The notes under the pieces: model-generated
Database searches by the model: none
What the model was told of the DNA's origin: nothing
The model's input: only the letters and a program-made list of their open reading frames with translations
Translations under genes and position numbers: made by a program
In this document: positions 16,716 to 25,205 of the stretch, one piece after another
Layout: each line of letters opens with the position of its first letter
How positions within the stretch are numbered: position 1 is the first letter of the stretch
Assembly: GCF_001879105.1 (NCBI RefSeq)
Contig: NZ_MLCF01000162.1
Span: 1-53,328 of the forward strand
DNA length: 53,328 bases
DNA from: Mangrovactinospora gilvigrisea
GTDB lineage: Bacteria > Actinomycetota > Actinomycetes > Streptomycetales > Streptomycetaceae
Reading direction: 5' to 3'

Positions 16716-17729
16716 TCAACCGAGGAGCTGGCCGACCAGGTCCGTCTGGCTCACCATGCCGACGACCGCACCCCCGTCGTCCGTCACCAGCCCGATGTGG
16801 CTGCGGGCCTTCTGCAACCGCTCCACCGCGTCCGGCACGAGAACCGACCCCGGCATCCGCGGCACCTCACGAGCCACCTCCGCGGCGGTCACCTCGTCGG
16901 CCGCCCCCAGCACATCCCGGACGTGCAGAACCCCGAGCACCTCCCCGTCCTCCCCCCGCACCGGCAGCCGCAGGAACCCCGTGGTGCGCGCCGCCGCGAC
17001 GATCCGCTCGGGGCCGGCGTGCGCCGGCACGCTCGCGGCCCGGTCCAGATCGACCATCACCCCGCGGACCGGCATCTCCTGCACCCGCAGCGCCCGGGTC
17101 AGCAGCTGGTGCTCGCCCGGGTCCAGCATCCCCATCCGGCCGGACTCGCCGACCAGCATCGCCAGCTGACCCGGCGTCCGGGTCGTGCTCAACTCGTCGC
17201 GGGCGTTGATCCCCAGCCGGTGCAGAACCCAGACGGTGAACCCGTTGAGCGCCGCCAGCACCGGCCGCGTCACCAGGGTGAAGACCCGGAACGGCGCCGC
17301 GATGGACAGCGCCGCCCGCTCCGGGTGGGTGAGCGCCCACGACTTCGGAGCCATCTCCCCCACCACCATGTGCAGGAAGGTCACCACGGCCAGGGCGACC
17401 ACGAAGGACACCCCGTACTGCGCCCAGCCCGGCAGCCCGACCGCCCCCAGCACCGGCTTCACCAGATGGGCGAGGGCCGGCTCGACCACCTGCAGCAGGC
17501 CCAGCGTGCAGATGGTGATGCCGAGCTGCGCGCCCGCCAGCATCAGCGACAGCTGCCGCGAGTTGCGCACCGCGAGCCGCGCCGCCCAGCGCACCATCGG
17601 GCCGGCGTCCTCCGCGTCCTCCTCCAGCCGGTAGCGGCGAGCGGACAGGACGGCGAACTCGGCGGCCACGAAGAAGCCGTTGACCAGCAGCAGGGCGATG
17701 CCGATCAGCAGCGCGGCGATGTCGTTCAC
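16716..17729 (-). CDS. CorC/HlyC-type CBS-domain membrane protein, short form
   Basis: 337-aa protein. Residues 1-190 form the DUF21/CNNM membrane domain (about four hydrophobic segments, starting MNDIAALLIGIALLLVNGFFVAAEFAVLSARR), then a CBS pair (TRALRVQEMPVRGVMVDL; GVLHVRDVLGA; IGLVTDDGGAVVGMVSQTDLVGQLL). Relatives transport or sense Mg/Co or Na ions. The protein ends right after the second CBS domain and lacks the C-terminal CorC_HlyC transporter-associated domain present in its upstream neighbour. The start overlaps that neighbour's stop by four bases, so the two are cotranslated and may form a heteromer. Confidence 0.9.
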   Translation of the reverse strand: MNDIAALLIGIALLLVNGFFVAAEFAVLSARRYRLEEDAEDAGPMVRWAARLAVRNSRQLSLMLAGAQLGITICTLGLLQVVEPALAHLVKPVLGAVGLPGWAQYGVSFVVALAVVTFLHMVVGEMAPKSWALTHPERAALSIAAPFRVFTLVTRPVLAALNGFTVWVLHRLGINARDELSTTRTPGQLAMLVGESGRMGMLDPGEHQLLTRALRVQEMPVRGVMVDLDRAASVPAHAGPERIVAAARTTGFLRLPVRGEDGEVLGVLHVRDVLGAADEVTAAEVAREVPRMPGSVLVPDAVERLQKARSHIGLVTDDGGAVVGMVSQTDLVGQLLG

Positions 17730-19102
17730 GACGCCTCCCCGCCGACCGCGCCGCCGTCCTGCTGCCGGACCGTCAGCCGCACCTCGGCCGGCACCCGCCG
17801 CTCGATCCCCTCCACCGCGAGGCGGACGTGCAGCGGGGGCGGCGGCTCGCCCTCCAGCGGCGCGGGCGGCACCAGCACCAGCTCGACCGCGTCGCCGATC
17901 TGCGGCAGCCGGCCCAGGCGGGTCATCACCAGGCCGCCGAGCGTCTCGTACTCGCCCTCGGGCAGCTCAAGGCCGCAGATGCGCTCCACCTCGTCCAGGC
18001 GCAGCGCGCCGTCCAGCAGCCAGGAGCCGTCGGCGGCCCGGACGGACTGCTCCTCCGGCTCGTCCGACTCGTCCTCGATCTCGCCGACCAGCTCCTCGGC
18101 GATGTCCTCGACGGTGACGACGCCGTCCAGCCCGCCGAACTCGTCGATGACGCAGGCCATCTCGGCGTCCTCGGCGCGCATCCGGCCCAGCAGCACCGGG
18201 ACGGGGAGCGTGTCGGGCACCAGCAGGGCGGGGCGGGCCAGGGCGCCGGCGGTGGCGGTGTCGAAGTCCAGGTCGGGGTCGGCGATCAGTTCACGGACCG
18301 AGAGCAGGCCGACGACGTCGTCCACACCGCCGACCGCGAAGACCGGGCAGCGGGTGACGCCCGCCTCCTGGAGGGTGCGCAGCGCCTGACGGGCCGTCGC
18401 GTCGGCGCGCACGGCGGTGACCCGGGCGCGCGGCACCATCACGTCGTCGGCGATCCGCTCGTCGAAGTCCATCGCCCGCTCCAGCAGGCCGGCGAGCCGG
18501 GGCGGCAGGTCGCCGGACTCCTCGGACTCGTCGATGATCCGCTCCAGCTCCTCCGGCCCGGCGCCCTCGTGGAGCTCCTCGACGGGCTCGACGCCGACCA
18601 GCCGCAGCAGCCGGCTCGCCGACCGGTCGAAGAGGCGGATGACGGGACCGGCGATGCGCAGATACAGCAGCGTCGACCCGGCCAGCGCCTTGGCGACCGG
18701 CTCGGGGCGGGCGATGCCGTAGTTCTTCGGCAGCAGCTCGCCGAGGACCATCTGGACGACGGTGGCCAGCACCAGACCGACCGTCACCGAGACGCCGGTG
18801 GACGCCGAGTCGGGGATGCCGAGCGCGGGCAGCACCGGCCGGACCAGCGCGGCGACGGCCGGCTCGGCGAGGAAGCCGACGATCAGGCCGGTGACGGTGA
18901 TGCCGAGCTGGGCGCCGGAGAGCATGAAGGAGACCCGGCCGGTGACGGCGAGCGCGCGGGCGGCGCGGCGGTCGCCGGCCCTCGCCTGCCGCCGCAGCTC
19001 GCCGCGGTCGACGGCGACGAAGGAGAACTCCTGCGCGACGAAATAGCCGGTCAACGCGGTGAGGACGAACATCGCCAAGAGGCCGAGAACGGTCTCTGTC
19101 AC
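17726..19102 (-). CDS. CorC/HlyC-type CBS-domain membrane protein, full-length form
   Basis: 458 aa: DUF21/CNNM membrane domain at 1-190 (LLAMFVLTALTGYFVAQEFSFVAVDR), a CBS pair around 205-330 (DDVMVPRARVTAVRAD; VVGLLSVRELIAD; CVIDEFGGLDGVVTVEDIAEELVGEIEDE), and a C-terminal CorC_HlyC domain (SWLLDGALRLDEVERICGL ... TLGGLVMTRLGRLPQIGD). First gene of a two-gene operon with the shorter paralogue. The two share the N-terminal architecture and probably arose by duplication. The role is likely divalent-cation homeostasis or efflux; ion and direction cannot be told. Confidence 0.92.
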   Translation of the reverse strand: MTETVLGLLAMFVLTALTGYFVAQEFSFVAVDRGELRRQARAGDRRAARALAVTGRVSFMLSGAQLGITVTGLIVGFLAEPAVAALVRPVLPALGIPDSASTGVSVTVGLVLATVVQMVLGELLPKNYGIARPEPVAKALAGSTLLYLRIAGPVIRLFDRSASRLLRLVGVEPVEELHEGAGPEELERIIDESEESGDLPPRLAGLLERAMDFDERIADDVMVPRARVTAVRADATARQALRTLQEAGVTRCPVFAVGGVDDVVGLLSVRELIADPDLDFDTATAGALARPALLVPDTLPVPVLLGRMRAEDAEMACVIDEFGGLDGVVTVEDIAEELVGEIEDESDEPEEQSVRAADGSWLLDGALRLDEVERICGLELPEGEYETLGGLVMTRLGRLPQIGDAVELVLVPPAPLEGEPPPPLHVRLAVEGIERRVPAEVRLTVRQQDGGAVGGEAS

Positions 19103-19182
19103 AGCTGGTGCTCCGGTTGTGGATCATTACGCCCGGACAGGGGCGCGGGGCTCTGCCAAGGTGCGGCTCCGCCGCGTCACCG

Positions 19183-19413
19183 CTACTTCAGCGCCGCGTC
19201 CCCGTTCTCGCGGACGAAGTCGTCCAGCGCCGCCAGCGCCGCCTCCGTCTTCTCCGGCGCCCCGCCGGCCCGCTGCTCGGCGAAGTACGCCGCGCCGAGG
19301 CGGCGCAGCAGCTCCTGGCCGGCGCGCTGGGTCTGGATCTCCTCGACCTTCTCGCGGCCGGCCGCGACGCCCTGCTGCGCCTTCGCCTTGGCCCTGTCCA
19401 TGAAGCTGCTCAT
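19183..19413 (-). CDS. Small helical (coiled-coil) protein
   Basis: 76-aa charged, Ala/Glu/Lys-rich protein predicted all-helical: starts MSSFMDRAKAKAQQG and continues AGREKVEEIQTQRAGQELLRRLG then ALAALDDFVRENG. No signal peptide or membrane span. Proteins of this size and pattern are widespread and uncharacterised in actinobacteria. The start at 19413 is preferred over upstream codons because an AAAGG-containing stretch lies about 10 bases before it. It lies 80 bp upstream of the CBS-protein operon in the same orientation and may share its transcript. Confidence 0.7.
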   Translation of the reverse strand: MSSFMDRAKAKAQQGVAAGREKVEEIQTQRAGQELLRRLGAAYFAEQRAGGAPEKTEAALAALDDFVRENGDAALK

Positions 19414-19608
19414 GCCTGACTGCCTTTCGCTACGAGCCCGCCGTCGAATCACGGCCTGTTACCAGCGATGACGGTCGGCCTGACGCAATTGTTCCCGGAC
19501 GGGCCGGCGCCGGCACGGACGCTGCTCCGTACGGCCCACGCCGGGGCCGCCGCGTACCCCGATTGAACGACCAGCGGCCGCATTCTCCGCGGTTTCTGAC
19601 GAAGAATG

Positions 19609-19623
19609 AGCCAATAGGTGGCT
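19609..19623. promoter_or_regulatory. Possible operator before glcP
   Basis: AGCCA-ATAGG-TGGCT, a short inverted repeat 49 bp before the TTG start, in an unusually AT-rich stretch (19595-19640) of the 258-bp gap. TTTTAT at 19633-19638 is a possible -10 box. Nothing else is recognised in this gap. Confidence 0.3.
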
Positions 19624-19671
19624 TAGGTCCTGTTTTATGCCGCCCGCGCATCCCCGACTCGAGGAGTCCTG

Positions 19672-21078
19672 TTGTCCACCACCGAGGACGCATTCGCCGA
19701 ACCGACCGGCCACGAGAACATCGGCAGAATCACCTTCATCGCCGCGTCGGCGGCGATGGGCGGGTTCCTGTTCGGCTACGACAGCTCGGTCATCAACGGC
19801 GCGGTCACCGGCATCCAGAAGCACTTCGCCGTGGGGACGGCCGCGACCAGCCTCACCGTCTCCGCCGCGCTGCTCGGCTCGGCCGTCGGCGCGGCGATCG
19901 CCGGCGCGCTCGCCGACCGGATCGGCCGCAAGAAGGTCATGTACATCGCCGCGGTGCTCTTCGCGATCAGCGCGGTCGGCTCGGCGCTGCCCTTCGCGAT
20001 CTGGGACCTGGCGATCTGGCGCGTCGTCGGCGGCATCGCGATCGGCATCGCCTCGATGATCAGCCCGGCGTACATCGCCGAGGTGGCGCCGGCCGCCTAC
20101 CGAGGGCGGCTGGCCTCCTTCCAGCAGGCCGCGATCGTGCTGGGCATCTTCGTCTCCCAGCTGGTCAACTACTTCATCGCGCAGGGCGCGGGCGGGAAGT
20201 CGGAGGGCGACCTCGGCCCGCTGCAGGCCTGGCAGTGGATGCTGGGCGTGATGGTGCTGCCGGCCGTCGTCTACTTCGTCCTGGCGGTGGGCATCCCGGA
20301 GTCGCCGCGCTGGCTGGTCAAGCACGGGCGGGACGAGCAGGCCCGGCACATCCTGGAGCAGCTGGAGGGGCCGGGCGCGGACGCGCATCTGCGGGAGATC
20401 GAGCACGCGCTGTCGACCAGCACCAAGGTGCGGGCGAAGGACCTGATGGGCCGGTTCGGGTTCCTGCCGATCGTCTGGATCGGTATCGCGCTGTCGATGC
20501 TCCAGCAGTTCGTCGGCATCAACGTGATCTTCTACTACTCGTCGCTGCTGTGGCAGTCGGTGGGCATCAACCAGTCGGACTCGCTGCTGATCTCCCTCTC
20601 CACCTCGTTCGTCAACATCATCGGTACGGTCATCGCGATGCTGCTGGTGGACAGGGTGGGACGGAAGCCGCTGGCGATCGCGGGCTCCATCGGCATGGCG
20701 ATCTCGCTGGGGATCATCGCCTGGTCGTTCTCGTACTCCACCGGCACCGGCACCAACGTCCACATCCCGGATCTGCAGGGCACCATGGCGCTGGTCTTCG
20801 CCCACGTCTACACGCTGTGCTTCGCGTTCTCGTGGGGTGTCGTGGTCTGGGTGCTGCTGGGCGAGATGTTCCCGGTCCGGATCCGCACCGGCGCCATGGC
20901 GATCGCCACGGCCGCGCAGTGGATCGCCAACTGGATCGTCACGGTAACCTTTCCCACGATGCGTGACTGGAACCTGTCCGCGACCTACGTGATCTACGCG
21001 TGCATGGCCGTCCTCTCGCTTATCTTCGGCGCCAAGTTCCTGAAGGAGACCAAGGGGAAGACCCTTGAATCGATGTGA
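19672..21078 (+). CDS. glcP: GlcP-type glucose permease (MFS sugar porter)
   Basis: 468-aa sugar:proton symporter of the MFS with 12 helices. The TTG start has GAGGAG at 19661-19666. Sugar-porter signatures are complete: GGFLFGYDSSVINGAV in helix 1, DRIGRKKVMYIAAV after helix 2, PAYIAEVAPAAYRGRL, PESPRWL, QQFVGINVIFYYSS in helix 7, DRVGRKPLAI, and the KETKGKTLE tail. It closely resembles the glucose permease GlcP of S. coelicolor as I recall it, the main glucose entry route in Streptomyces, which has more than one copy in that species. Its stop overlaps the GTG of the next gene. Confidence 0.9.
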   Translation: MSTTEDAFAEPTGHENIGRITFIAASAAMGGFLFGYDSSVINGAVTGIQKHFAVGTAATSLTVSAALLGSAVGAAIAGALADRIGRKKVMYIAAVLFAISAVGSALPFAIWDLAIWRVVGGIAIGIASMISPAYIAEVAPAAYRGRLASFQQAAIVLGIFVSQLVNYFIAQGAGGKSEGDLGPLQAWQWMLGVMVLPAVVYFVLAVGIPESPRWLVKHGRDEQARHILEQLEGPGADAHLREIEHALSTSTKVRAKDLMGRFGFLPIVWIGIALSMLQQFVGINVIFYYSSLLWQSVGINQSDSLLISLSTSFVNIIGTVIAMLLVDRVGRKPLAIAGSIGMAISLGIIAWSFSYSTGTGTNVHIPDLQGTMALVFAHVYTLCFAFSWGVVVWVLLGEMFPVRIRTGAMAIATAAQWIANWIVTVTFPTMRDWNLSATYVIYACMAVLSLIFGAKFLKETKGKTLESM

Positions 21079-23153
21079 GCGGTAGTCAGGACCCCCGCCC
21101 CAGCCCGGACGACGCCGGGGCCACCGCGACGCCCCGCCGCCTCGCCGACCTCGCTCCGCCCGCATGGCTGATGGAGCTGGTCCGCTCCAAGGACGCGGGC
21201 ATCCCGTGGCTGCTGATGGCCCGCGCGGCGCTGGCGCTGCCCGCCGGGCTGGCGGTGGGGATCCTGACCGGCCACCCGGCGCAGGGCTCGGCGGCGACGC
21301 TGGGCGCGATGGCCGCCACCATGGCCGACCGGACGGGGCCGCTGCGCACCCGGCTGGCCCGGATGCTCTTCGGGTTCCTGGGCGGGGCGATCGGCATGAC
21401 GGTGGGCCACGCGATGGGCCCGGTCACGCCGTGGTCGATCGTCGTCTTCGGCGTGCTGGCGGTGGTCGGCGCGCTGGCCAGCTCGGTGAACGCGCTGGGC
21501 TCGCTCTTCGGCCTGCAGCTGATCGTCCAGACGGCGATCGCCTCGGGCCGGCCGCTGCCGCTGCCCACCTGGGAGGTGCCGGCCTGGGCGGCGGCGGGCG
21601 CGGCCTGGGCGATCGTCCTCGGGCTGGTGACGATCGTGCTGCAGGGGGTGCGCACCCCGCAGCGGGAGGCCGTCGCGAACGTCTACGAGCAGGTCGCGGA
21701 CCTGCTGGGCTCGGTCGGCTCGGGCGACCGGTCGATACTGGTGGAGGAGCGGCAGCGGCTCACCGACACCCTCAACACGGCCTACGACACCCTGATCGGG
21801 GCGCGGCAGCGCACCGCCGGCCGCAGCCGCGAGGGCCATCAGCTGGTGGGCCTGCTGAACGCGACGGGCCCGCTGCTGGACGCGGTGGTGGCCGTGGTGC
21901 ACACCGAGCGCCCCGCCCCGGAGGGCTACCAGCAGTGCACCCGGCTGATCGCGGAGGCGATCCGGGCGGACGGCCGCGCGCCGCGGCTGCCGGAGAAGGA
22001 GGCGTCCGGGTCGGACGAGGAGTGGCCGCAGGAGGACCGGCTGACGGTGCGGCAGCTGCGCTCGGCGCTCGGCGCGGTGCTGGACCAGCTGGGCTCGGAC
22101 GACCCGGAGACCCGGGCGGGCTCGCCGGCGCGGGCCCCGTTCAGCCTGCGCGACCGGGTCACCTCCACCGTCGACCAGGTGCTGACGGGCCCGCAGACCT
22201 GGCTGTACGTGCTGCGGCTGACGCTGTGCATCACGGTGGCGGAGACGCTGCGCACCGTCACCCACCTGGAGCGCTCGTACTGGATGCTGCTGACCGTGGC
22301 GATCGTGATGAAGCCGGACTTCGGCTCGGTCTTCGTCAGGGCGGTGCAGCGCGGGCTGGGCACCGTGGTCGGGGTGCTGATCGGCGGCGGGATCCTGGCG
22401 GCGCATCCGCCGGAGGGCGCGATCGTGGGGCTGATGGCGCTCTTCGCGGCGCTCTTCCCGGCGGCGCAGGTGCGCAACTACGGGATGTTCACCACGCTGC
22501 TGACGCCGTTCGCGCTGCTGCTGGTGGACTCGGCGGCGCCGGCCGGCGCGGACATCGTCGAGGCGCGGCTGCTGGACACCCTGCTGGGCTGCGGCATCTG
22601 CCTGATCCTGGGGTATCTGGCCTGGCCGGAGACGTGGCGCCCGCTGGTGGGGCGTCAGCTGGCGCAGGCGATGGACTCGGTGGCGGCGTATCTGCGGGTG
22701 GCGCTGGATCCCGAGGCGCCGCGGCAGCGGATCGGCCAGGCGCGGCGCCGGGCGTACCGGCGGCTGTCGGACGTCCGGACGGCGCTGCAGCGGACGGTGG
22801 CCGAGCCGCCGGCGCTGGCGCGGGCGACGACGGCGTGGTGGCCGCTGCTGTCCCAGCTGGAGCGGTTGACGGACGCGATCGCGTACACGGTCTCGCAGGT
22901 GCGCGGGCTGAAGGAGGTGCCGGACCCGGGCGAGGTGCGGCGGCTGGCGGACGCGGCGGACGACCTGGCGGAGGCGCTGCACGAGCACCGTCCGCCGCGG
23001 GCGAGCATGCTGCCGGCGGACACCGGCCAGCTGCGGATCATCGGCCGCGCGGTGCCGCCCGGCCCGGACCCCCGCGAGGACCCGCTGGAGCCGGTCGCCC
23101 GGGAGCTGCGCACCGCCCGCCGCCTCGCCTCCGGCCCCGCCCGCCGCGACTGA
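21075..23153 (+). CDS. FUSC-family (aromatic acid exporter-like) membrane protein
   Basis: 692-aa protein with two clusters of hydrophobic helices (about 45-200 and 375-520) separated by a soluble region, the duplicated plan of fusaric-acid-resistance/ArAE (YccS-like) proteins. Segments such as LARMLFGFLGGAIGMTVGHAMG and RAVQRGLGTVVGVLIGGGILAA are typical. The GTG start overlaps the glcP stop (ATGTGA), so coupling is probable. The C-terminal ~180 residues are helical and cytoplasmic, ending in an Arg/Pro-rich tail. Likely exports organic anions; the link with glucose uptake is not obvious, and overflow-acid export is speculation. Confidence 0.85.
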   Translation: MSGSQDPRPSPDDAGATATPRRLADLAPPAWLMELVRSKDAGIPWLLMARAALALPAGLAVGILTGHPAQGSAATLGAMAATMADRTGPLRTRLARMLFGFLGGAIGMTVGHAMGPVTPWSIVVFGVLAVVGALASSVNALGSLFGLQLIVQTAIASGRPLPLPTWEVPAWAAAGAAWAIVLGLVTIVLQGVRTPQREAVANVYEQVADLLGSVGSGDRSILVEERQRLTDTLNTAYDTLIGARQRTAGRSREGHQLVGLLNATGPLLDAVVAVVHTERPAPEGYQQCTRLIAEAIRADGRAPRLPEKEASGSDEEWPQEDRLTVRQLRSALGAVLDQLGSDDPETRAGSPARAPFSLRDRVTSTVDQVLTGPQTWLYVLRLTLCITVAETLRTVTHLERSYWMLLTVAIVMKPDFGSVFVRAVQRGLGTVVGVLIGGGILAAHPPEGAIVGLMALFAALFPAAQVRNYGMFTTLLTPFALLLVDSAAPAGADIVEARLLDTLLGCGICLILGYLAWPETWRPLVGRQLAQAMDSVAAYLRVALDPEAPRQRIGQARRRAYRRLSDVRTALQRTVAEPPALARATTAWWPLLSQLERLTDAIAYTVSQVRGLKEVPDPGEVRRLADAADDLAEALHEHRPPRASMLPADTGQLRIIGRAVPPGPDPREDPLEPVARELRTARRLASGPARRD

Positions 23154-23189
23154 CCCGGACCCCGGACAGGACCCAGGTCCGGACCGGAC

Positions 23190-23711
23190 CTAGCGGCACC
23201 CCATCCACGCGGTCGCGAGACCCGCGGGCACCACCGCCGCGCAGCCGCCGCGGGACGGGAACCCGTCCGACCCGAGGTAGGCCCACCCGCTCCCGGGCGT
23301 GTACCGCAGGTACTTCCGCACGGAGCCCTCGTCCTGCATCGCCACCTCCTCGGTCTCCGTCGCCCCCGGTGCGAGCCGGAACCGCGCCGAGGCGTAGTCG
23401 ACGTCCCCGCAGCGCCCGTAGTAGAAGGTGTCGGCCACCGGCGCGATGTCCGTCAGCCGCGGCCTCTGCGACTTCCCGTACGCGACCGTGACCTGCTTCT
23501 TCACCGCGCTCGAGACCGTGAGGTCGATGCAGTCGCGGCCCCCGCCGCGCGTCCGCGCCTCGGCGCGCGTCACGGCGTGCGAGGCCGACGCGGACGGTGC
23601 CGCCGCGGACGAGCCGTGCGTCCCCGCCCCCGAGGAGCCGCCGCAGCCGGCCAGCACGGCGACCGCCGCCACGGCGCCAACGGCCGCCGCCGCGGCTCGG
23701 AATGCGGTCAT
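23190..23711 (-). CDS. Lipoprotein of unknown function
   Basis: 173-aa secreted lipoprotein. The start is placed at 23711 because GAGGAGA lies just upstream and a signal peptide begins there, ending in a lipobox (VAVLAGC, Cys26). A Ser/Ala-rich linker follows, then a ~125-residue domain with Cys residues (DCIDLTVSSAVKKQV, YGRCGDVDYASARFRL, RGGCAAVVPAG). Four Cys remain after the lipobox Cys and could form disulfides. No family is recognised. It converges on the FUSC gene, 36 bp away, without sharing an operon with any neighbour. Confidence 0.75.
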   Translation of the reverse strand: MTAFRAAAAAVGAVAAVAVLAGCGGSSGAGTHGSSAAAPSASASHAVTRAEARTRGGGRDCIDLTVSSAVKKQVTVAYGKSQRPRLTDIAPVADTFYYGRCGDVDYASARFRLAPGATETEEVAMQDEGSVRKYLRYTPGSGWAYLGSDGFPSRGGCAAVVPAGLATAWMGCR

Positions 23712-23995
23712 GGCTCTCCTCGTCACACACGGCTCGTTCGGCGCAGGAACATCCCGGATCATTCCGGAAACCCCGTCCGCTGAGGAGGTCTTGGGCCGGA
23801 AATCACAACAAACGGACACCTTACGCGCGCCTGCACCGGTTTTCGACCGCCCCCGACGCACCCCGCTTCGGATCACTGTCCAAGAGCTTTCGTTCCGATC
23901 GAGAAACAGTCCGATTTCGCCTCTACCGCCGTTCGGTTCCGTGCATCAGGCTGACCCGCAATCCGCCCGCCACGGACCGTCAGGAACGCCGCCCC
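23712..23995. other. 284-bp divergent intergenic region
   Basis: This region is less GC-rich than its surroundings (for example 23790-23945, with AT-rich stretches near AATCACAACAAACGG and CGAGAAACAGTCCG). It presumably contains the promoters of the lipoprotein gene (minus) and the 400-aa gene (plus). No clear -35/-10 pair, repeat or small gene was found. Confidence 0.5.
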
Positions 23996-25198
23996 ATGGC
24001 CGAATCCGCCGAACCCGCCGCATCGGACCCCACGCTCGCCGCCGCCGTCGCGGCCCTGCTCGGCGACGGCCCGCGGGCCGCCGCCGAAGCCGCTCGCGTC
24101 GCCGCTGACATCGGCTCCGCCGCCCGCGCGCTGGCCCGCGTCCTCACCTCCGCCCTCGGCTACCCGCCCGGGTACGCGGCCCTGACCGCCCGGCAGATCG
24201 CGCCCAAGCCCGTGCTGTACTCCGCGCTGGTCTCCACCCGGCTGCACCCGGGGCGGCGGGCGCCCACCGGACTCGCCGCGCTCGCCCCCGAGTTCACCGC
24301 GTTCCTCTTCGACCAGACCATCGACGACTACAACGCCGGGCACCCGGACGCCGACTGCGGCAGCGCGGTCCACCGCGAGACCGCCCGCGCGGCCGCCGTC
24401 CTCCCCCGCGTCCGGCCCGACTGGTACCACGGGCGGCTCGCCGAGCTCCTCGACCACGCGCCGGGCCGCACCCCGGCGCACCTGGCGCCCTATCTGCTGC
24501 TCGCCGCCGGCCTGCGGCAGCGCCTCGCCGCCGGCGTGCCCCGCGCCGACCTCGCCGACCTGCTGCACAGCTGCGCCGACGTGCTGGCCCGCGAGCACCT
24601 CGGCGCCCTGGCGCACGCCCGCCCGGACGCGTCCGTCGCCCGCCACCCGGACCTCGTCGACCTGGCGCTCGGCGTCCACCGCCTCCCGGCGGCGGACGGC
24701 GCCGCCGCGGCCGGCTGCGCCCGCGTGGAGTCGCCGGGGCTGGTCATGGTGACGGTCAGCCAGTACCTGCGGCTGCGCGGCCCGGACCACCGCGGCCCCC
24801 GCGCGCTCCTCGCCGACGAGCCGGACCTGGCGCCGGCGCTGCGCACCCTCGCCGCGGTGGTCTCCCTCTGGGACGACATCGGCGACCTCGACGACGACCG
24901 CCGCACCGACGCCCCCAACGTCCTGCTCGGCCCGCCGGCGATGCGCGAGGCCTTCCTCGCCCGCGGCGGCATCCCGGACGGCGGCCCGGTCGCCGCCGCC
25001 GTCCGCGCGGGCCGCGGCACCCCCCGCCTCACCGCGGACGCCGCCGCCCTCTCCGGGGCCGTCCTCGCCGGCCTCGACTCCCCCGGCGCCCCGCCCGACC
25101 GCGCCCTCTTCCTCCGCATCCTGCGCACCGTCACCCACGGCGCCCACATCAACGCCACCTTCAACGACCGCGCGGCGGGCCGGATGACGCCCGGCTGA
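23996..25198 (+). CDS. Unrecognised 400-aa helical protein with two Asp-rich motifs
   Basis: 400-aa soluble protein, largely alpha-helical by composition. I do not recognise a family with confidence. Two acidic clusters stand out: FDQTIDDYNAGHPDAD at about 105-120 and SLWDDIGDLDDDRRTD at 290-305. Two Asp-rich motifs in an all-helical protein recall class I isoprenoid (terpene/prenyl) synthases, but spacing and context are not diagnostic. A YPPGYAALTARQIAPKP segment lies near 56-72. No signal peptide. The weak CAGGAA at 23981 supports this ATG. It converges on a sugar dehydrogenase 7 bp after its stop, with no operon partner. Confidence 0.75.
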   Translation: MAESAEPAASDPTLAAAVAALLGDGPRAAAEAARVAADIGSAARALARVLTSALGYPPGYAALTARQIAPKPVLYSALVSTRLHPGRRAPTGLAALAPEFTAFLFDQTIDDYNAGHPDADCGSAVHRETARAAAVLPRVRPDWYHGRLAELLDHAPGRTPAHLAPYLLLAAGLRQRLAAGVPRADLADLLHSCADVLAREHLGALAHARPDASVARHPDLVDLALGVHRLPAADGAAAAGCARVESPGLVMVTVSQYLRLRGPDHRGPRALLADEPDLAPALRTLAAVVSLWDDIGDLDDDRRTDAPNVLLGPPAMREAFLARGGIPDGGPVAAAVRAGRGTPRLTADAAALSGAVLAGLDSPGAPPDRALFLRILRTVTHGAHINATFNDRAAGRMTPG

Positions 25199-25205
25199 GC
25201 CGGGG

